NCBI RefSeq assembly: GCF_009925085.1
Contig: NZ_JAABNR010000005.1
Span: 62,001 to 126,000, forward strand
Source: Stagnihabitans tardus
GTDB taxonomy: Bacteria; Pseudomonadota; Alphaproteobacteria; Rhodobacterales; Rhodobacteraceae
Reading direction: 5' to 3'
Length of the DNA stretch: 64,000 nucleotides
The stretch's first letter is position 1. Every line of letters begins with the position of its first letter. The notes beneath the pieces are model-generated. The model ran no database searches. It saw only the letters and a program-made list of their open reading frames with translations, and had not been told where the DNA came from. Shown piece by piece: positions 28,901 to 38,512 of the stretch. The translations under genes and the position numbers were made by a program.

Positions 28901-31084
28901 ATGACCATGGTCGAGGAACACGCCAGTTTCGCCGCTTGTCCGGCCTGCGTCGTCGTCTCTCCGGCCGACCGGGTGGCCGCGATCCGGTCGCAGGCTGCGC
29001 GGATGATGCTGTCCCTGCCGGGGGCCGAGGGCGCGGCCTGCATCGCGGCGGTCGAGGCCGCCTTGCGGGCGACGCCGGGCGTGCGCTCGGCCCGGGTGAA
29101 CCTCAGCCAGAAGCGCGTCTCGGTCGAGGCCGATCCCCATGTCATCGCCGCCGACCTGATCCCGGTCCTGGCCGCCGCGGGCTACGAGGCGCATGAGCTG
29201 GACGCGGGCATGCTCTCGATGACCGAGACCGACCGGCAGGGGCGCGAATTGCTCATGCGGATCGGGGTGGCCTTCTTCAGCATGATGAACATCATGCTTC
29301 TTTCGGTCGCCGTCTGGTCGGGGGCCGAGGCCGCGACGCGCGACCTCTTCCACTTCCTCTCGGGCGCCATCGCCCTGCCGACCGTCCTCTTCTGCGGCCA
29401 GCCGTTTTTCCGGTCGGCTTGGGGTAGCCTCAGGCAAGGCAAGCTCGGGATGGATGTCCCGATCTCCCTGGCGCTGATCCTGGCCTCATCGATCTCGGTC
29501 TATGAGACCCTGCATTCCGGCGAAAAGGCCTATTTCGACGCTGCCGTGATGCTGTGTTTCTTCCTGCTGATCGGCCGCTTCCTCGACCACCGTTCCCGCG
29601 CCTTGGCGCGGTCGGCCGCCGAGGAACTGGCCGCGCTGGAGGTCCCCCGTGCCATCGTCCTCGACGGCGGGAAGGAAGTCGTCCTGCCCATCGCCCAGGT
29701 CGCCGTGGATGACCTGGTCCTGGTGCGCCCGGGTGGCCGGATGCCGGTGGATGGCGTCGTGATCCATGGCACCTCGGAAATCGACCGTGGCCTTCTAACC
29801 GGGGAAAGCCTGCCCGTCTTCGCAGGCCCCGGCACAATGGTCAGCGCCGGAGAGGTCAACCTGACCGGCCCCCTGACGCTGCGCGTGACGGCTGCCGGGC
29901 GGGACTCGTCGCTGCACCGCATGGCTGACCTGGTCGCCGTCGCCGAAAGCGCCAAGAACCGCTATACGACCCTGGCCGACCGGGCCTCGGCGCTTTACTC
30001 GCCCATGGTCCACCTTCTGTCCTTCTCGGCCTTCGGCTATTGGATGTGGCAGACCGGGGGGGATATCCGTTTCGCCGTCAATATCTCGGCCGCCGTGCTG
30101 ATCATCACCTGCCCCTGCGCCCTGGGCCTGGCCGTGCCTGCCGTGGTGACGGCGGCTTCGGGCAAGCTCTTCCGCAAGGGCGTGCTGATCAAGAACGGCA
30201 CCGCCTTGGAGCGTCTGGCCGAGGTCGATTGCGTGGTCTTCGACAAGACCGGCACCCTGACCATGGGCGCGCCGGAGCCGCTGGGTCTGGATGCCCTGCC
30301 CGAAGAGGCCCGCGCCGTCGCAGGCGCCCTCGCCCGTGCCTCCTCCCATCCCCTGGCCCAGGCCCTGGCCTCGCGCCTGCCGACCACCGAGGTGACCGAG
30401 CTGCGCGAGGTTCCGGGTTATGGCGTCGAGGGCCTGTGGAACGGCCAGCCCGTCCGCCTGGGCCGCGCCGAATGGATCGGTGCCACGCCCCTGGCCCTGA
30501 CGGCGACTTACCTCCTTATGGCGGGCCAGACCCATGCCATCGGCTTCACCGACCAGATCCGCCCCGGCGCCGAGGCCGCGATTGCGGGGCTGCGGGCGCA
30601 GGGGATCGCCGTCAAGCTGGTCTCGGGCGATACGAAGGCCGCCGTGGGCGCCTTTGCCGACCGGGTGGGCATCACCGATTGGGTCGCGGGCGCCCTGCCT
30701 GCGGAGAAGGCGGCGCTGGTGCAAGAGATCACCGCCCAGGGCCACAAGGTGCTGATGGTGGGCGATGGGCTGAACGATACGGGCGCCTTGGCTGCGGCCC
30801 ATGTCTCGATCTCTCCGGCCCAGGCCTTGGACGCGGCGCGGGTGGCCTCGGATATCGTGCTTCTGGGCCGTGACCTCTCGGCCATCGCCGATGCCGTCCA
30901 TATTGCCCGGCAGGCCAGCCGCCGGATGGTGGAGAACTTCGGCATCTCGGGCGCCTATAACGTCATCGCCGTGCCCCTGGCCTTGGTTGGGGCTGCGACG
31001 CCCCTGGCCGCCGCGCTGGCCATGTCCTTGTCTTCGATCACTGTCTCCCTCAACGCCCTAAGGTTGCGCCAATGGAAATCCTGA
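28901..31084 (+). CDS. ccoI: Copper-exporting P1B-type ATPase for cbb3 assembly
   Basis: 727 residues. Moves Cu(I) across the inner membrane for insertion into CcoN. Catalytic marks: membrane copper site CPC (404-406) in ITCPCALG, phosphorylated Asp448 in DKTGTLT, and GDGLNDTGAL. The N-terminal metal-binding domain is unusual: where CxxC is expected (GMTCAAC-type) there is GAEGAAC, keeping only Cys47, while a separate CPAC lies at 13-16. The ATG follows the ccoH stop by 4 bases. Its last 13 bases overlap ccoS. Confidence 0.95.
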   Translation: MTMVEEHASFAACPACVVVSPADRVAAIRSQAARMMLSLPGAEGAACIAAVEAALRATPGVRSARVNLSQKRVSVEADPHVIAADLIPVLAAAGYEAHELDAGMLSMTETDRQGRELLMRIGVAFFSMMNIMLLSVAVWSGAEAATRDLFHFLSGAIALPTVLFCGQPFFRSAWGSLRQGKLGMDVPISLALILASSISVYETLHSGEKAYFDAAVMLCFFLLIGRFLDHRSRALARSAAEELAALEVPRAIVLDGGKEVVLPIAQVAVDDLVLVRPGGRMPVDGVVIHGTSEIDRGLLTGESLPVFAGPGTMVSAGEVNLTGPLTLRVTAAGRDSSLHRMADLVAVAESAKNRYTTLADRASALYSPMVHLLSFSAFGYWMWQTGGDIRFAVNISAAVLIITCPCALGLAVPAVVTAASGKLFRKGVLIKNGTALERLAEVDCVVFDKTGTLTMGAPEPLGLDALPEEARAVAGALARASSHPLAQALASRLPTTEVTELREVPGYGVEGLWNGQPVRLGRAEWIGATPLALTATYLLMAGQTHAIGFTDQIRPGAEAAIAGLRAQGIAVKLVSGDTKAAVGAFADRVGITDWVAGALPAEKAALVQEITAQGHKVLMVGDGLNDTGALAAAHVSISPAQALDAARVASDIVLLGRDLSAIADAVHIARQASRRMVENFGISGAYNVIAVPLALVGAATPLAAALAMSLSSITVSLNALRLRQWKS

Positions 31085-31236
31085 CGATCCTCATTCCGGT
31101 CTCGCTGCTCTTGGGGGCGGCTGGGCTTGGCGCCTTTGTCTGGGCCATGCGGACGCATCAGTTCGACGACCTGCAAGGCGACGCCAACCGCATCTTGCTC
31201 AAGGATTTCGACGAGAAGCCCGCCCAGGACGACTAG
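31072..31236 (+). CDS. ccoS: cbb3 oxidase maturation protein CcoS
   Basis: 54 residues, starting MEILTILIPVSLLLG inside the end of ccoI in another frame. One membrane helix with FVWAMRTHQFDDLQGDANRIL, the typical CcoS motif (W-x6-Q-F-D-D-L). Needed for heme and copper loading of CcoN in R. capsulatus. Its TAG lies in the palindrome CTAG, whose other strand supplies the stop codon of the convergent FAH gene. Confidence 0.95.
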   Translation: MEILTILIPVSLLLGAAGLGAFVWAMRTHQFDDLQGDANRILLKDFDEKPAQDD

Positions 31237-31895
31237 GCGATGGTGACCGAGGCCGGCGAGAGCCCCTCGATCGTCACGACGCAGCTCTGCCCGCGTTGCA
31301 ATGCGCCGACGCCTGCGGGCGTGCCGGTATAGATCAGGTCTCCGGGCGCCAGGGTCACGAGGCTGGAGAGATAGGTCACGATCTCGGGCACCGACCAGAT
31401 CATCATGGACAGCATCGAGCTCTGGCGCTCCACCCCGTCCACGGTCAGGCGGATCAGGCCATCGCCCAGGGGGCCGGGGCGGATCGCCCCCATGACGGCC
31501 GAGTTGTCAAAGGCCTTGGACATGTCCCAGGGCCGCCTTTGCGCCTTGGCCTCGGCCTGAAGATCGCGGCGGGTCAGGTCGTTTCCGGCGGCAAAGCCGA
31601 AGATATGGGCTTCGGGATCGGCGATATCGGCGCCGCCCTTGCCAATCGCGATGACCAGCTCGGCTTCGTGATGCAGGTCATGGGTGCCGGGAGGATAGGG
31701 GATCACCGCGCCCGACTGGACCACGGCATCCGCAGGCTTGGTGAAGAAGAAGGGCAGATCGCGGCTGTCGCCCCCCATCTCGGCCACATGGTCGGCATAG
31801 TTCCGCCCGACGCAGAAAATGCGGCGGACGGGGAACAGCCCGCCGCCTTCGACGGGCACGCCCACCGGCGGGGCAGGGGGGAGAACCCAGCTCAT
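31233..31895 (-). CDS. Fumarylacetoacetate hydrolase family protein
   Basis: 220-residue FAH-fold hydrolase or decarboxylase acting on a beta-keto acid. FCVGRNYADH opens the domain; HHEAELVIAIG carries the metal-binding glutamates; GFAAGNDLTRRDLQ and TGTPAGVG are conserved. The single-domain form resembles fumarylpyruvate hydrolases/acylpyruvases (YcgM-like). The ATG at 31895 overlaps the carboxypeptidase stop (ATGA), so the two are co-transcribed, without obvious functional link. Confidence 0.85.
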   Translation of the reverse strand: MSWVLPPAPPVGVPVEGGGLFPVRRIFCVGRNYADHVAEMGGDSRDLPFFFTKPADAVVQSGAVIPYPPGTHDLHHEAELVIAIGKGGADIADPEAHIFGFAAGNDLTRRDLQAEAKAQRRPWDMSKAFDNSAVMGAIRPGPLGDGLIRLTVDGVERQSSMLSMMIWSVPEIVTYLSSLVTLAPGDLIYTGTPAGVGALQRGQSCVVTIEGLSPASVTIA

Positions 31896-33361
31896 TCGCC
31901 TATCGTGAAGCACTGGACGGCGCGGGCCTGCAGCTTGCGGCAGGCAAGGTCGGCGGCATCGCGGTTCAGCCCCAGGACCACGGCGTCATAGCCATTCGAC
32001 CGCGACACGACCTTCGACGTGCCCCCATCCAGCGCCGCGCTCTCCAAGAGCCTCACCTGGATCAGCGCCTTTTCGGCCACCATGGAATTCGGATAGCGCC
32101 CGATGTTGATGCCCCATCCAGCCCCGCCCGAGGTCGCAACCCGCGTCACAACCTCTGGCTTGGCGGGCACCAGGGCCAGTTCGGCATCCTGATCGGTAAA
32201 GACCGGCGCATTGCGCGCCTTGGTTTCGGCGGCGGCGTCCAGCGTCTGCGGCTCTTCGGCGGCAGAGGCCGTCACGGTCAGCTCGCCCTGGGCGGTGGCC
32301 ATGGCCACGGCATCCTCGATGCCTGTCAGGTCCAGGGTCTCGGAGCCCGGCTTCTTCTTCGGCCGCGGAGATGTCGCGACCGCGACCTGGGTGGCCGCCT
32401 CAGCGCCCTCTTCCTCGGCCACCACGGTATCGTCGGGCGTGGGCGGCTCCTGGTCGGCGGTCTCTGGCTTGACCACGGCGGCCCCCGGCTTGGCCTTGGA
32501 GAAGCCCAGGTCCAAAAGCTCGGCCACCTTGCGGTTGCGCGCATCGGTCGAGGTCTCGCCGAAGACGGTCACGATCAGCCGCACCCCGCGCCGCTCGGCG
32601 CTTGCGGTCAGGTTGAAGCCCGCCTCGCGGGTATAGCCGGTCTTGATCCCGTCGGCGCCGTCATAGGCATCCAGGAACTTGCGGTTGGTGTTGGCGACCT
32701 TGGCCACGCCCGCATCCGTCGTCCGGCGCGAGAAGATGTTGTAATACTGCGGGAAATCGTAAAACAGCCGCCGCCCCAGCACGGACATGTCGCGCGCGCT
32801 TGAGACATGGCCCTTGGCGGGCAGGCCGTTGGCGTTCTTGAAGACCGAGTGCTTCATCCCCAGGGCCTTGGCCGTCTGGGTCATGCGCTTGCCGAATTTC
32901 TCGGGGCTGCCCGAGAAGTAATCGCCAATCGCCGCCGCCGCGTCATTGGCCGATTTCACCGCCGCCGCCCGGATCAGGTAGCGCAGCGCGATCTTCTGCC
33001 CCGCCTTCAGCCCCAGCCGCGAGGGGTCCTGGTTGGCCGCGTTCTTGGACACGGTGATCATCGTGTCGAGGCTCACCCGCCCTGCCTCGATCTCCTGGAA
33101 GGCGATGTAAAGCGTCATCATCTTGGTCAAGGAGGCCGGGGGCAGCGCCTTGTCGGCATTCTTGGCAAAGAGCGTCTCACCCGTGCGGGCGTCCATCACA
33201 TGGGCCGCAAAGGTCGCGGCCTGTGCCTGTGCCAGAACCAGGGCGCCGAGCAAGAGCCCCAGAATCCAAGCGTGAAAAGGCTTCAGGAACCTGCCCGTCA
33301 AAAGATGTGCCAATCTCTGCCTCGTCTCGGACGCGCCCCCTTTGCGAGGGTCACTGTTCAT
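31892..33361 (-). CDS. D-alanyl-D-alanine carboxypeptidase with C-terminal SPOR domain
   Basis: Penicillin-binding protein of the PBP5/6 type that trims pentapeptide stems. 489 residues: signal segment at about 31-48, then serine motif SLTK (77-80), SAN (137-139) and KTG (240-242). A low-complexity linker of about 100 residues follows, then a C-terminal SPOR-like domain (from GWGINIGRYPN) for binding denuded glycan at the division site. The start MNSDPRK lacks a clear ribosome site; a slightly later start is possible. Confidence 0.9.
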   Translation of the reverse strand: MNSDPRKGGASETRQRLAHLLTGRFLKPFHAWILGLLLGALVLAQAQAATFAAHVMDARTGETLFAKNADKALPPASLTKMMTLYIAFQEIEAGRVSLDTMITVSKNAANQDPSRLGLKAGQKIALRYLIRAAAVKSANDAAAAIGDYFSGSPEKFGKRMTQTAKALGMKHSVFKNANGLPAKGHVSSARDMSVLGRRLFYDFPQYYNIFSRRTTDAGVAKVANTNRKFLDAYDGADGIKTGYTREAGFNLTASAERRGVRLIVTVFGETSTDARNRKVAELLDLGFSKAKPGAAVVKPETADQEPPTPDDTVVAEEEGAEAATQVAVATSPRPKKKPGSETLDLTGIEDAVAMATAQGELTVTASAAEEPQTLDAAAETKARNAPVFTDQDAELALVPAKPEVVTRVATSGGAGWGINIGRYPNSMVAEKALIQVRLLESAALDGGTSKVVSRSNGYDAVVLGLNRDAADLACRKLQARAVQCFTIGE

Positions 33362-33490
33362 TATTTGAAGACAGAGTAACACGGGCGCTTGAAGAGGAAA
33401 ACCCAAAGATTTCCAAGGGTTCACGGGGGTTCTTGAACCGTGGCACTTTTGCCTGACCCGCAGATATGGTGGTTAAATATTTCCTGCCGT

Positions 33491-34186
33491 CTACCTATTG
33501 TGGGTAAGGGTGGCATTAACCACATCCGGCAATTCCGCCAGCCGCTGGATCACGCGAAAGCGCGGCGCATCGGTCGGCGGGTCGGCGCGCTCGTAGGACC
33601 AGGTCAGCTCATGGGGGATGTGAACGCCCCAGGCCCCGGCTTGCAGGGCGGGAATGACGTCGGATTTCAGGCTGTTGCCCACCATCATCGCATGATCCGC
33701 CCCGGCACCGTGACGCGCAAAGGCGCGGGCATAGGTTTCGGGCGTCTTGTCGCTGACGATCTCGACCCCATGGAAGAGGTCGCCCAGGCCCGACTGCGCC
33801 AGCTTGCGCTCCTGGTCCAGAAGGTCGCCCTTGGTGATGACGATGACGCGGTGATCCTGGGCCAAGGCCCGGACGACCTCTTCGACATCGGGCAGAAGGT
33901 GGATCGGATGGCGCAGCATCTCGCGCCCCTCGGCCAGGATCTCGGCGATGACCGAGGCCTTGACCTGGCCTTCCGTCGCCTCGATCGCCGTCTCGATCAT
34001 CGAGAGCATGAAGCCCTTCACCCCGAAGCCGTAATGCCCCAGGTTGCGCTTTTCCGCCTCGTGCAGGCGCTCGGTCAGCCCCGGATCGCCGCCCAGAAGC
34101 GCGATGAACCGCGCCTCGGTCAGGCGGAAGAAGGTCTCGTTCTGCCACAGCGTGTCGTCGGCATCGAAGCCTATGCAGGAAATCAT
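33491..34186 (-). CDS. HAD family hydrolase
   Basis: 231 residues with motif I FDADDTLW (nucleophile Asp near residue 7), motif II VITKGD, and motif III/IV Lys and GNSLKSD. The WQNE cap and length fit YjjG-like nucleotide phosphatases. AAAGGAA precedes the ATG. The substrate cannot be inferred. It is the only gene between the carboxypeptidase and clpS. Confidence 0.85.
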   Translation of the reverse strand: MISCIGFDADDTLWQNETFFRLTEARFIALLGGDPGLTERLHEAEKRNLGHYGFGVKGFMLSMIETAIEATEGQVKASVIAEILAEGREMLRHPIHLLPDVEEVVRALAQDHRVIVITKGDLLDQERKLAQSGLGDLFHGVEIVSDKTPETYARAFARHGAGADHAMMVGNSLKSDVIPALQAGAWGVHIPHELTWSYERADPPTDAPRFRVIQRLAELPDVVNATLTHNR

Positions 34187-34283
34187 CGCCTGTTCCTTTA
34201 CCAGCCCGTGTCGCGAGGCCTTTTAACGGTTCGAAAATGCTTTATATTGCACAAAACCCCAAAGCGAAAACCGGAGCCCGGCC

Positions 34284-34625
34284 TTGACCGCATTTCCTGA
34301 CATGATGTCCGATGGGCCGAAGGGGCCGGGTCAGGATACCTCGCTTCTGACCAAGCCGAAAGCCAAGACCGAGCGGCCGCCGCTTTACAAGGTCATGCTC
34401 TTGAACGACGACTACACGCCGATGGAATTCGTGGTCCATGTGCTGGAGCGGTTCTTTGGCCTGAACCATGCCCAGGCGTTTGAGATCATGCTGACGGTCC
34501 ACAAGAAGGGCCTCGCGGTGGTTGGGGTGTTTTCGTTTGAGGTCGCCGAGACCAAGGTCGCCCAGGTGATGGATTTCGCCCGCCGTCACCAGCACCCGCT
34601 GCAATGCACGATGGAAAAAGAATAG
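34284..34625 (+). CDS. clpS: ClpS adaptor of the ClpAP protease
   Basis: N-end-rule adaptor that hands substrates to ClpA. The core has [12 protein letters not shown] (N-degron pocket residues Asn-Asp-Asp), HVLERFFG, and [19 protein letters not shown]; about 113 residues. CGGAG at 34272-34276 sits 7 bases before the TTG at 34284, so I use TTG; the ATG at 34302 lacks a ribosome site but would give the common MMSDGP start. A TATATT -10-like element lies 30-40 bases upstream. clpA is not adjacent here. Confidence 0.92.
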   Translation: MTAFPDMMSDGPKGPGQDTSLLTKPKAKTERPPLYKVMLLNDDYTPMEFVVHVLERFFGLNHAQAFEIMLTVHKKGLAVVGVFSFEVAETKVAQVMDFARRHQHPLQCTMEKE

Positions 34626-35588
34626 GTGCGAAGCGCCCGTCTTGACCTGGCCCGGGAAGAGGGTCTTTTCGCGCCTGGCTCTTGCATCGTCATGCGTCCG
34701 CGGGTTGGCGACGACCTGTCCTCCTTTGGCCAAGCCGCTGTTCTGACGGGCTTTCGCCCTGATCACGACCATTTTGCCGCCCAGGGCTTCCAGACCGAGG
34801 CCATGGCGGTCGATGCCGTCCTGGTCTGCCTTCCCCGGGCCAAGGACCTCGCCCTTGCCATGGTGGCCCAGGCGGTGACCCTGGCCCCCCTGGTCGCCAT
34901 CGACGGACAAAAGACCGACGGTTTCGACGGCATCGCGCGCGAGCTCCGCGCGGCCGGGTTCCAGCTGTCGGATACCTTGTCCAAGGCCCATGGCAAGCTT
35001 GCCACCTTCGCCTCCCGCCCCGCGCCTTCGGAGTGGCAGGCCCAGCCCCGCGACATCGGCGGCTTCTTCACCCAGGCCGGGGTCTTTTCGGCCGACGGCC
35101 CGGACGAGGGCTCTCGTCTTCTGGCCGAGGTCCTGCCCAAGGACCTCCCCGCCAAGGTCGGCGACCTCGGAGCGGGCTGGGGATATCTCTCCCGGGCGAT
35201 TCTCTCCCGCCCCGGGGTCAAGTCGCTGGACCTGGTCGAGGCCGAGGCCCTGGCGCTCGATTGCGCAAGACTGAACATCGACGACCCCCGCGCCGCCTTC
35301 CACTGGGCCGATGCGACGAGTTTCCGCGCGCCGCGCCTTTGGGGCGCTGTGGTGATGAACCCGCCCTTCCATGTCGGCCGCGCCCCGGACCTCGCCCTGG
35401 GTCAGGCCTTCATCCGCGCCGCCCACCGGGGCCTCGCCCCCGATGGCACGCTTTACATGGTGGCCAACCGCCACCTGGCCTATGAGCCCCTGCTGACCGC
35501 CCTCTTCCACAAGGTCGAAGAGATCGGCGGGTCAGGTGGCTTCCGCGTCTCGAAAGCCGCCTTCCCGAATAAGCGTCACTCCGGGTAG
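34626..35588 (+). CDS. 16S rRNA (guanine-N2) methyltransferase, RsmC-like
   Basis: 320 residues with two MTase-like halves: a degenerate N-terminal one and a C-terminal SAM-binding domain with VGDLGAGWGYLSRA and catalytic NPPF in VMNPPFHVGR. This matches RsmC, which methylates G1207 of 16S rRNA. It starts at GTG directly after the clpS stop. Its last 13 bases overlap the convergent lipoprotein gene. Confidence 0.85.
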   Translation: MRSARLDLAREEGLFAPGSCIVMRPRVGDDLSSFGQAAVLTGFRPDHDHFAAQGFQTEAMAVDAVLVCLPRAKDLALAMVAQAVTLAPLVAIDGQKTDGFDGIARELRAAGFQLSDTLSKAHGKLATFASRPAPSEWQAQPRDIGGFFTQAGVFSADGPDEGSRLLAEVLPKDLPAKVGDLGAGWGYLSRAILSRPGVKSLDLVEAEALALDCARLNIDDPRAAFHWADATSFRAPRLWGAVVMNPPFHVGRAPDLALGQAFIRAAHRGLAPDGTLYMVANRHLAYEPLLTALFHKVEEIGGSGGFRVSKAAFPNKRHSG

Positions 35589-35959
35589 CGCGCCTTGCAG
35601 GCCGCCAGCGCGGGCGCCATGGCGGCGGCCATCTGGTCCCGGCGTTCGACCATCGAATCAAGCTTGGCCTGCTCGGCCCGCAGGTCCAGCGACACCGGGC
35701 GGCGGACCTCTTGCGCCACGTCGTCGAAGCACATCTGCGGCTTGGGCGTCGGGTTGGCCTCGGTCGGGCGCGGGGTGCAATCGACCCATTCGGGCATCAT
35801 CTCGACCCGGGTCTCATAGCCATAGCCCCGCGCGATATTGCCCCGCGTCTCGGCGATCAGCCGGTCCAGGGTCGCCAGGTCGCTCGAGACCCCGCGGATG
35901 CATTGCTCTTGCGGCGTGCCACAGGCGGCCAGCGCCAAAAGGATCAGGAACCGTTTCAT
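35576..35959 (-). CDS. Small lipoprotein of unknown function
   Basis: 127 residues with a short lipoprotein signal MKRFLILLALAACG (lipobox LAAC, Cys13). The mature part is helical and charged, with two further Cys and a VDCTPRPTEANPTPKPQMCFDD loop. GGAGGTG before the ATG at 35959 fixes the start; the open frame to 36007 is rejected. No function recognised. Confidence 0.8.
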   Translation of the reverse strand: MKRFLILLALAACGTPQEQCIRGVSSDLATLDRLIAETRGNIARGYGYETRVEMMPEWVDCTPRPTEANPTPKPQMCFDDVAQEVRRPVSLDLRAEQAKLDSMVERRDQMAAAMAPALAACKARYPE

Positions 35960-36067
35960 CGTCACCTCCAATGCCCCCTGATAGGCCGATGCGCCTTGAT
36001 ATGCCATGTCAGCCCACGTTGAGCCGACTTCACCTTCCTGCTAGCACTGGGCGAAAGGGAGAACGTC

Positions 36068-36913
36068 ATGGCCGATTTCGACGACAACAAGGCGCGTGCG
36101 AGCGCCTGGTTCAAGAGCCTCCGCGACCAGATCGTCGCGGCCTTCGAAGAGCTGGAGGGGCCCGATGGCGCCCGCTTCGAGGTCTCGCCGACCCAGCGCC
36201 CCGATGGCGGTGGTGGCATCATGAGCGTGATGCGCGGGGGCCGCGTCTTCGAGAAGGTCGGCGTCAACTGGTCCGAGGTCCATGGCAACCTCGCCCCCCG
36301 CGCCCAGTCGGCGATGGCGGCGCGTGGCGTGCCGGGGATGGCGGAGGACCCGCGCTTCTGGGCCAGCGGGATTTCGCTGGTGGCGCATATGCAGAACCCC
36401 CATGCGCCTGCGGTGCACATGAACACGCGGATGTTCTGGACCCCGGGTGCCTGGTGGTTCGGCGGTGGCAGCGACCTGAACCCCTGCATCGAATATGCCG
36501 AGGATACCGCCGCCTTCCATGGCGTCCTGCAGGCCGCCTGTGACACGCATGGAGCGGATGTTTATCCCATGTTGAAAGCCTGGGCCGATGAGTATTTCTT
36601 CATCCCGCATCGCAAGCGGGCGCGGGGCGTCGGCGGGATCTTCTATGACGACCTGAACACCGGCGACTGGGAGCGCGATTTCGCCTTCACCCAGGACGTG
36701 GGCCGCGCCTTCCTGCCCGCTTTCCTGCCGATCACGCGCGCCCGGATGGACACGCCCTTTACGGAAGGAGACCGCGAGACCCAGGCCATCCACCGCGGGC
36801 TCTATGCCGAGTATAACCTCGTCTATGACCGCGGCACCAAGTTCGGGCTGGAGACCGGGCATGACGCCAATGCCGTGCTGATGAGCCTGCCGCCGATGGC
36901 GAAATGGCACTGA
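36068..36913 (+). CDS. hemF: Oxygen-dependent coproporphyrinogen III oxidase
   Basis: Oxidative decarboxylation of coproporphyrinogen III to protoporphyrinogen IX using O2. 281 residues with conserved VHMNTRMF, WWFGGGSDLNP and FIPHRKRARGVGGIFYDDL. AAGGGAGA precedes the ATG. It overlaps cobS by 10 bases. An aerobic counterpart would be paired with hemN elsewhere. Confidence 0.96.
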   Translation: MADFDDNKARASAWFKSLRDQIVAAFEELEGPDGARFEVSPTQRPDGGGGIMSVMRGGRVFEKVGVNWSEVHGNLAPRAQSAMAARGVPGMAEDPRFWASGISLVAHMQNPHAPAVHMNTRMFWTPGAWWFGGGSDLNPCIEYAEDTAAFHGVLQAACDTHGADVYPMLKAWADEYFFIPHRKRARGVGGIFYDDLNTGDWERDFAFTQDVGRAFLPAFLPITRARMDTPFTEGDRETQAIHRGLYAEYNLVYDRGTKFGLETGHDANAVLMSLPPMAKWH

Positions 36914-37632
36914 ACAGCTTTCTTCTGGCCGTCCAGTTCCTGACCCGCCTGCCCGTCTCGCCCGCCTATTCCGAGGCGGCGATGGCGGCCTCGCCGCGTT
37001 GGTATCCGGCAGCGGGGGTCTTGGTTGGTGCGGTTGGCGCCCTGGTCTGGGGGCTTGCGCCCTGGCCGCCCCTGGTCTCGGCCCTGGTGACGCTGGCGGT
37101 GATGGTGGCCGTGACGGGGGGGCTGCACGAGGACGGGCTGGCCGACACTTTCGACGGGCTGGGCGGTGTGCGTCCGAAAGAGCGCGCGATGGAGATCATG
37201 CGCGACAGCCGGATCGGGACTTATGGGGTCCTGGCGCTGGTGGTCTCGCTGGGGGTCAGGGGGGCGGGCTTTGCCGAGCTTCAGGCCTTGCCCTTCGTGC
37301 TGGTGGCGGGGGCTGCGGCCTCGCGCGGGGCCATGGTCTGGGCCATGGCCACAAGCCGCTATGCCCGCGCGACCGGGGCGGGCAGCGCGGTGGCGGGGGG
37401 GATCGACGCGGCGACGGTGAGGGTAGCAGCGGTGACGGTGGCGCTGGCCCTTGTGCCCCTGCTTTTCGTTCTGCCGCTGGGCCAGGTGGCCCTTGGCCTG
37501 CTGGGCCTTGGCCTGGGCGCCTGGGCCATTCGCGCCTGGTATCAAAGGCGCCTGGGGGGCTATACCGGGGACTGCCTCGGCGCCGTGCAGCAATGCGCCG
37601 AGATCGGTTTCATCCTCGGCCTATTGGCCTAG
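36904..37632 (+). CDS. cobS: Adenosylcobinamide-GDP ribazoletransferase (cobalamin synthase)
   Basis: Joins alpha-ribazole to adenosylcobinamide-GDP, a last step of cobalamin assembly. 242-residue membrane protein of at least five helices; QFLTRLPV at the N-terminus and HEDGLADTFDG (Mg-binding Asp residues) are diagnostic, with YTGDCLGA near the end. Translation is coupled to hemF. It converges on and overlaps the DMT gene by 12 bases. B12 made here serves Ecm among others. Confidence 0.95.
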   Translation: MALNSFLLAVQFLTRLPVSPAYSEAAMAASPRWYPAAGVLVGAVGALVWGLAPWPPLVSALVTLAVMVAVTGGLHEDGLADTFDGLGGVRPKERAMEIMRDSRIGTYGVLALVVSLGVRGAGFAELQALPFVLVAGAAASRGAMVWAMATSRYARATGAGSAVAGGIDAATVRVAAVTVALALVPLLFVLPLGQVALGLLGLGLGAWAIRAWYQRRLGGYTGDCLGAVQQCAEIGFILGLLA

Positions 37633-38505
37633 GCGCAAGAGCGCTCCGACGCCCACGAGGATCAGCGCCATGCCGATCCCCTGGCGCAAGGTGGTCTTCT
37701 GCCCCATCCGCATCGCCAGGCCCTGCGCAAAGATCACCTCGACCAGGGCCAGCGTCCGCACATTGGCCGCCGAGGTCAGCGAGAACCCCAGGAACCAGAA
37801 CTGCGAGGCAAAGGCGCCGAGGAAGCCCGCCGTCAGGGACTGCCTCCAGACGGTGAAGGAGGCCACCAAGGCGCGGCGATCGAAGATCCCCAGCCAGATC
37901 AGCAGCATCCCCGTTTGCATCGCCAAGGAGATCACCAGGACCGAGGAGGCGCGGATCAGGTAGCCGCCCTCCAGCCCCAGGATCGCGCCGCGAAAGGCCA
38001 CGGCCGAGAGGCCAAAGAGCCCGGCGGCCACCAGCCCCGTCCCCGCCGCCCCCATGTCGCCGAGCCGTGTTCCGGGCTTGACCGTCATCACCAGCACCCC
38101 CGCCACCGCGACCGCGATGGAGAGCATCGCGACCGAGGAGGGCACCTCGGCGAGGAGAGCCGCCGAGACCAAGGCGACCAGCACCGGCTCGGTCTTGAGC
38201 CAGGCGGTGGTGACGGCGAAATTCGCCCGCTTCATCGTGACCAGCATCAGCGCCGTGGCGCCGATCTGCGCCGCCGCGCCCAGGGCCGTGAACCAAAGCG
38301 TCGAGGCCCCGGCTCGAGGCCGGGGCAGCGGCTCTCCTGTGGCGAGGGCGACGCCCAGAAGGAACAAGCAGGCAAAGGGCAGGCCAAACAGGAACCGCAC
38401 CTGGGTTGCGCCAAGGGTCCCGATGGCCCGGGTCAGCCCCTGTTGCGCCGCGTTCCGCCCGGTCTGGGCGGCTGCGGCCACCAGGGTCACAAGCGCCCAG
38501 ATCAC
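37621..38505 (-). CDS. EamA-type DMT superfamily transporter
   Basis: 294-residue membrane protein with ten predicted helices in two EamA repeats, the second starting near AAGTGLVAAGLFGLSAVAF. Likely exporter of a small metabolite; substrate unknown. It starts at GTG after a GGGGGG stretch, 7 bases after the hemE stop, so it may be co-transcribed with hemE. Confidence 0.8.
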   Translation of the reverse strand: MIWALVTLVAAAAQTGRNAAQQGLTRAIGTLGATQVRFLFGLPFACLFLLGVALATGEPLPRPRAGASTLWFTALGAAAQIGATALMLVTMKRANFAVTTAWLKTEPVLVALVSAALLAEVPSSVAMLSIAVAVAGVLVMTVKPGTRLGDMGAAGTGLVAAGLFGLSAVAFRGAILGLEGGYLIRASSVLVISLAMQTGMLLIWLGIFDRRALVASFTVWRQSLTAGFLGAFASQFWFLGFSLTSAANVRTLALVEVIFAQGLAMRMGQKTTLRQGIGMALILVGVGALLRLGQ

Positions 38506-38512
38506 CCCCCGA

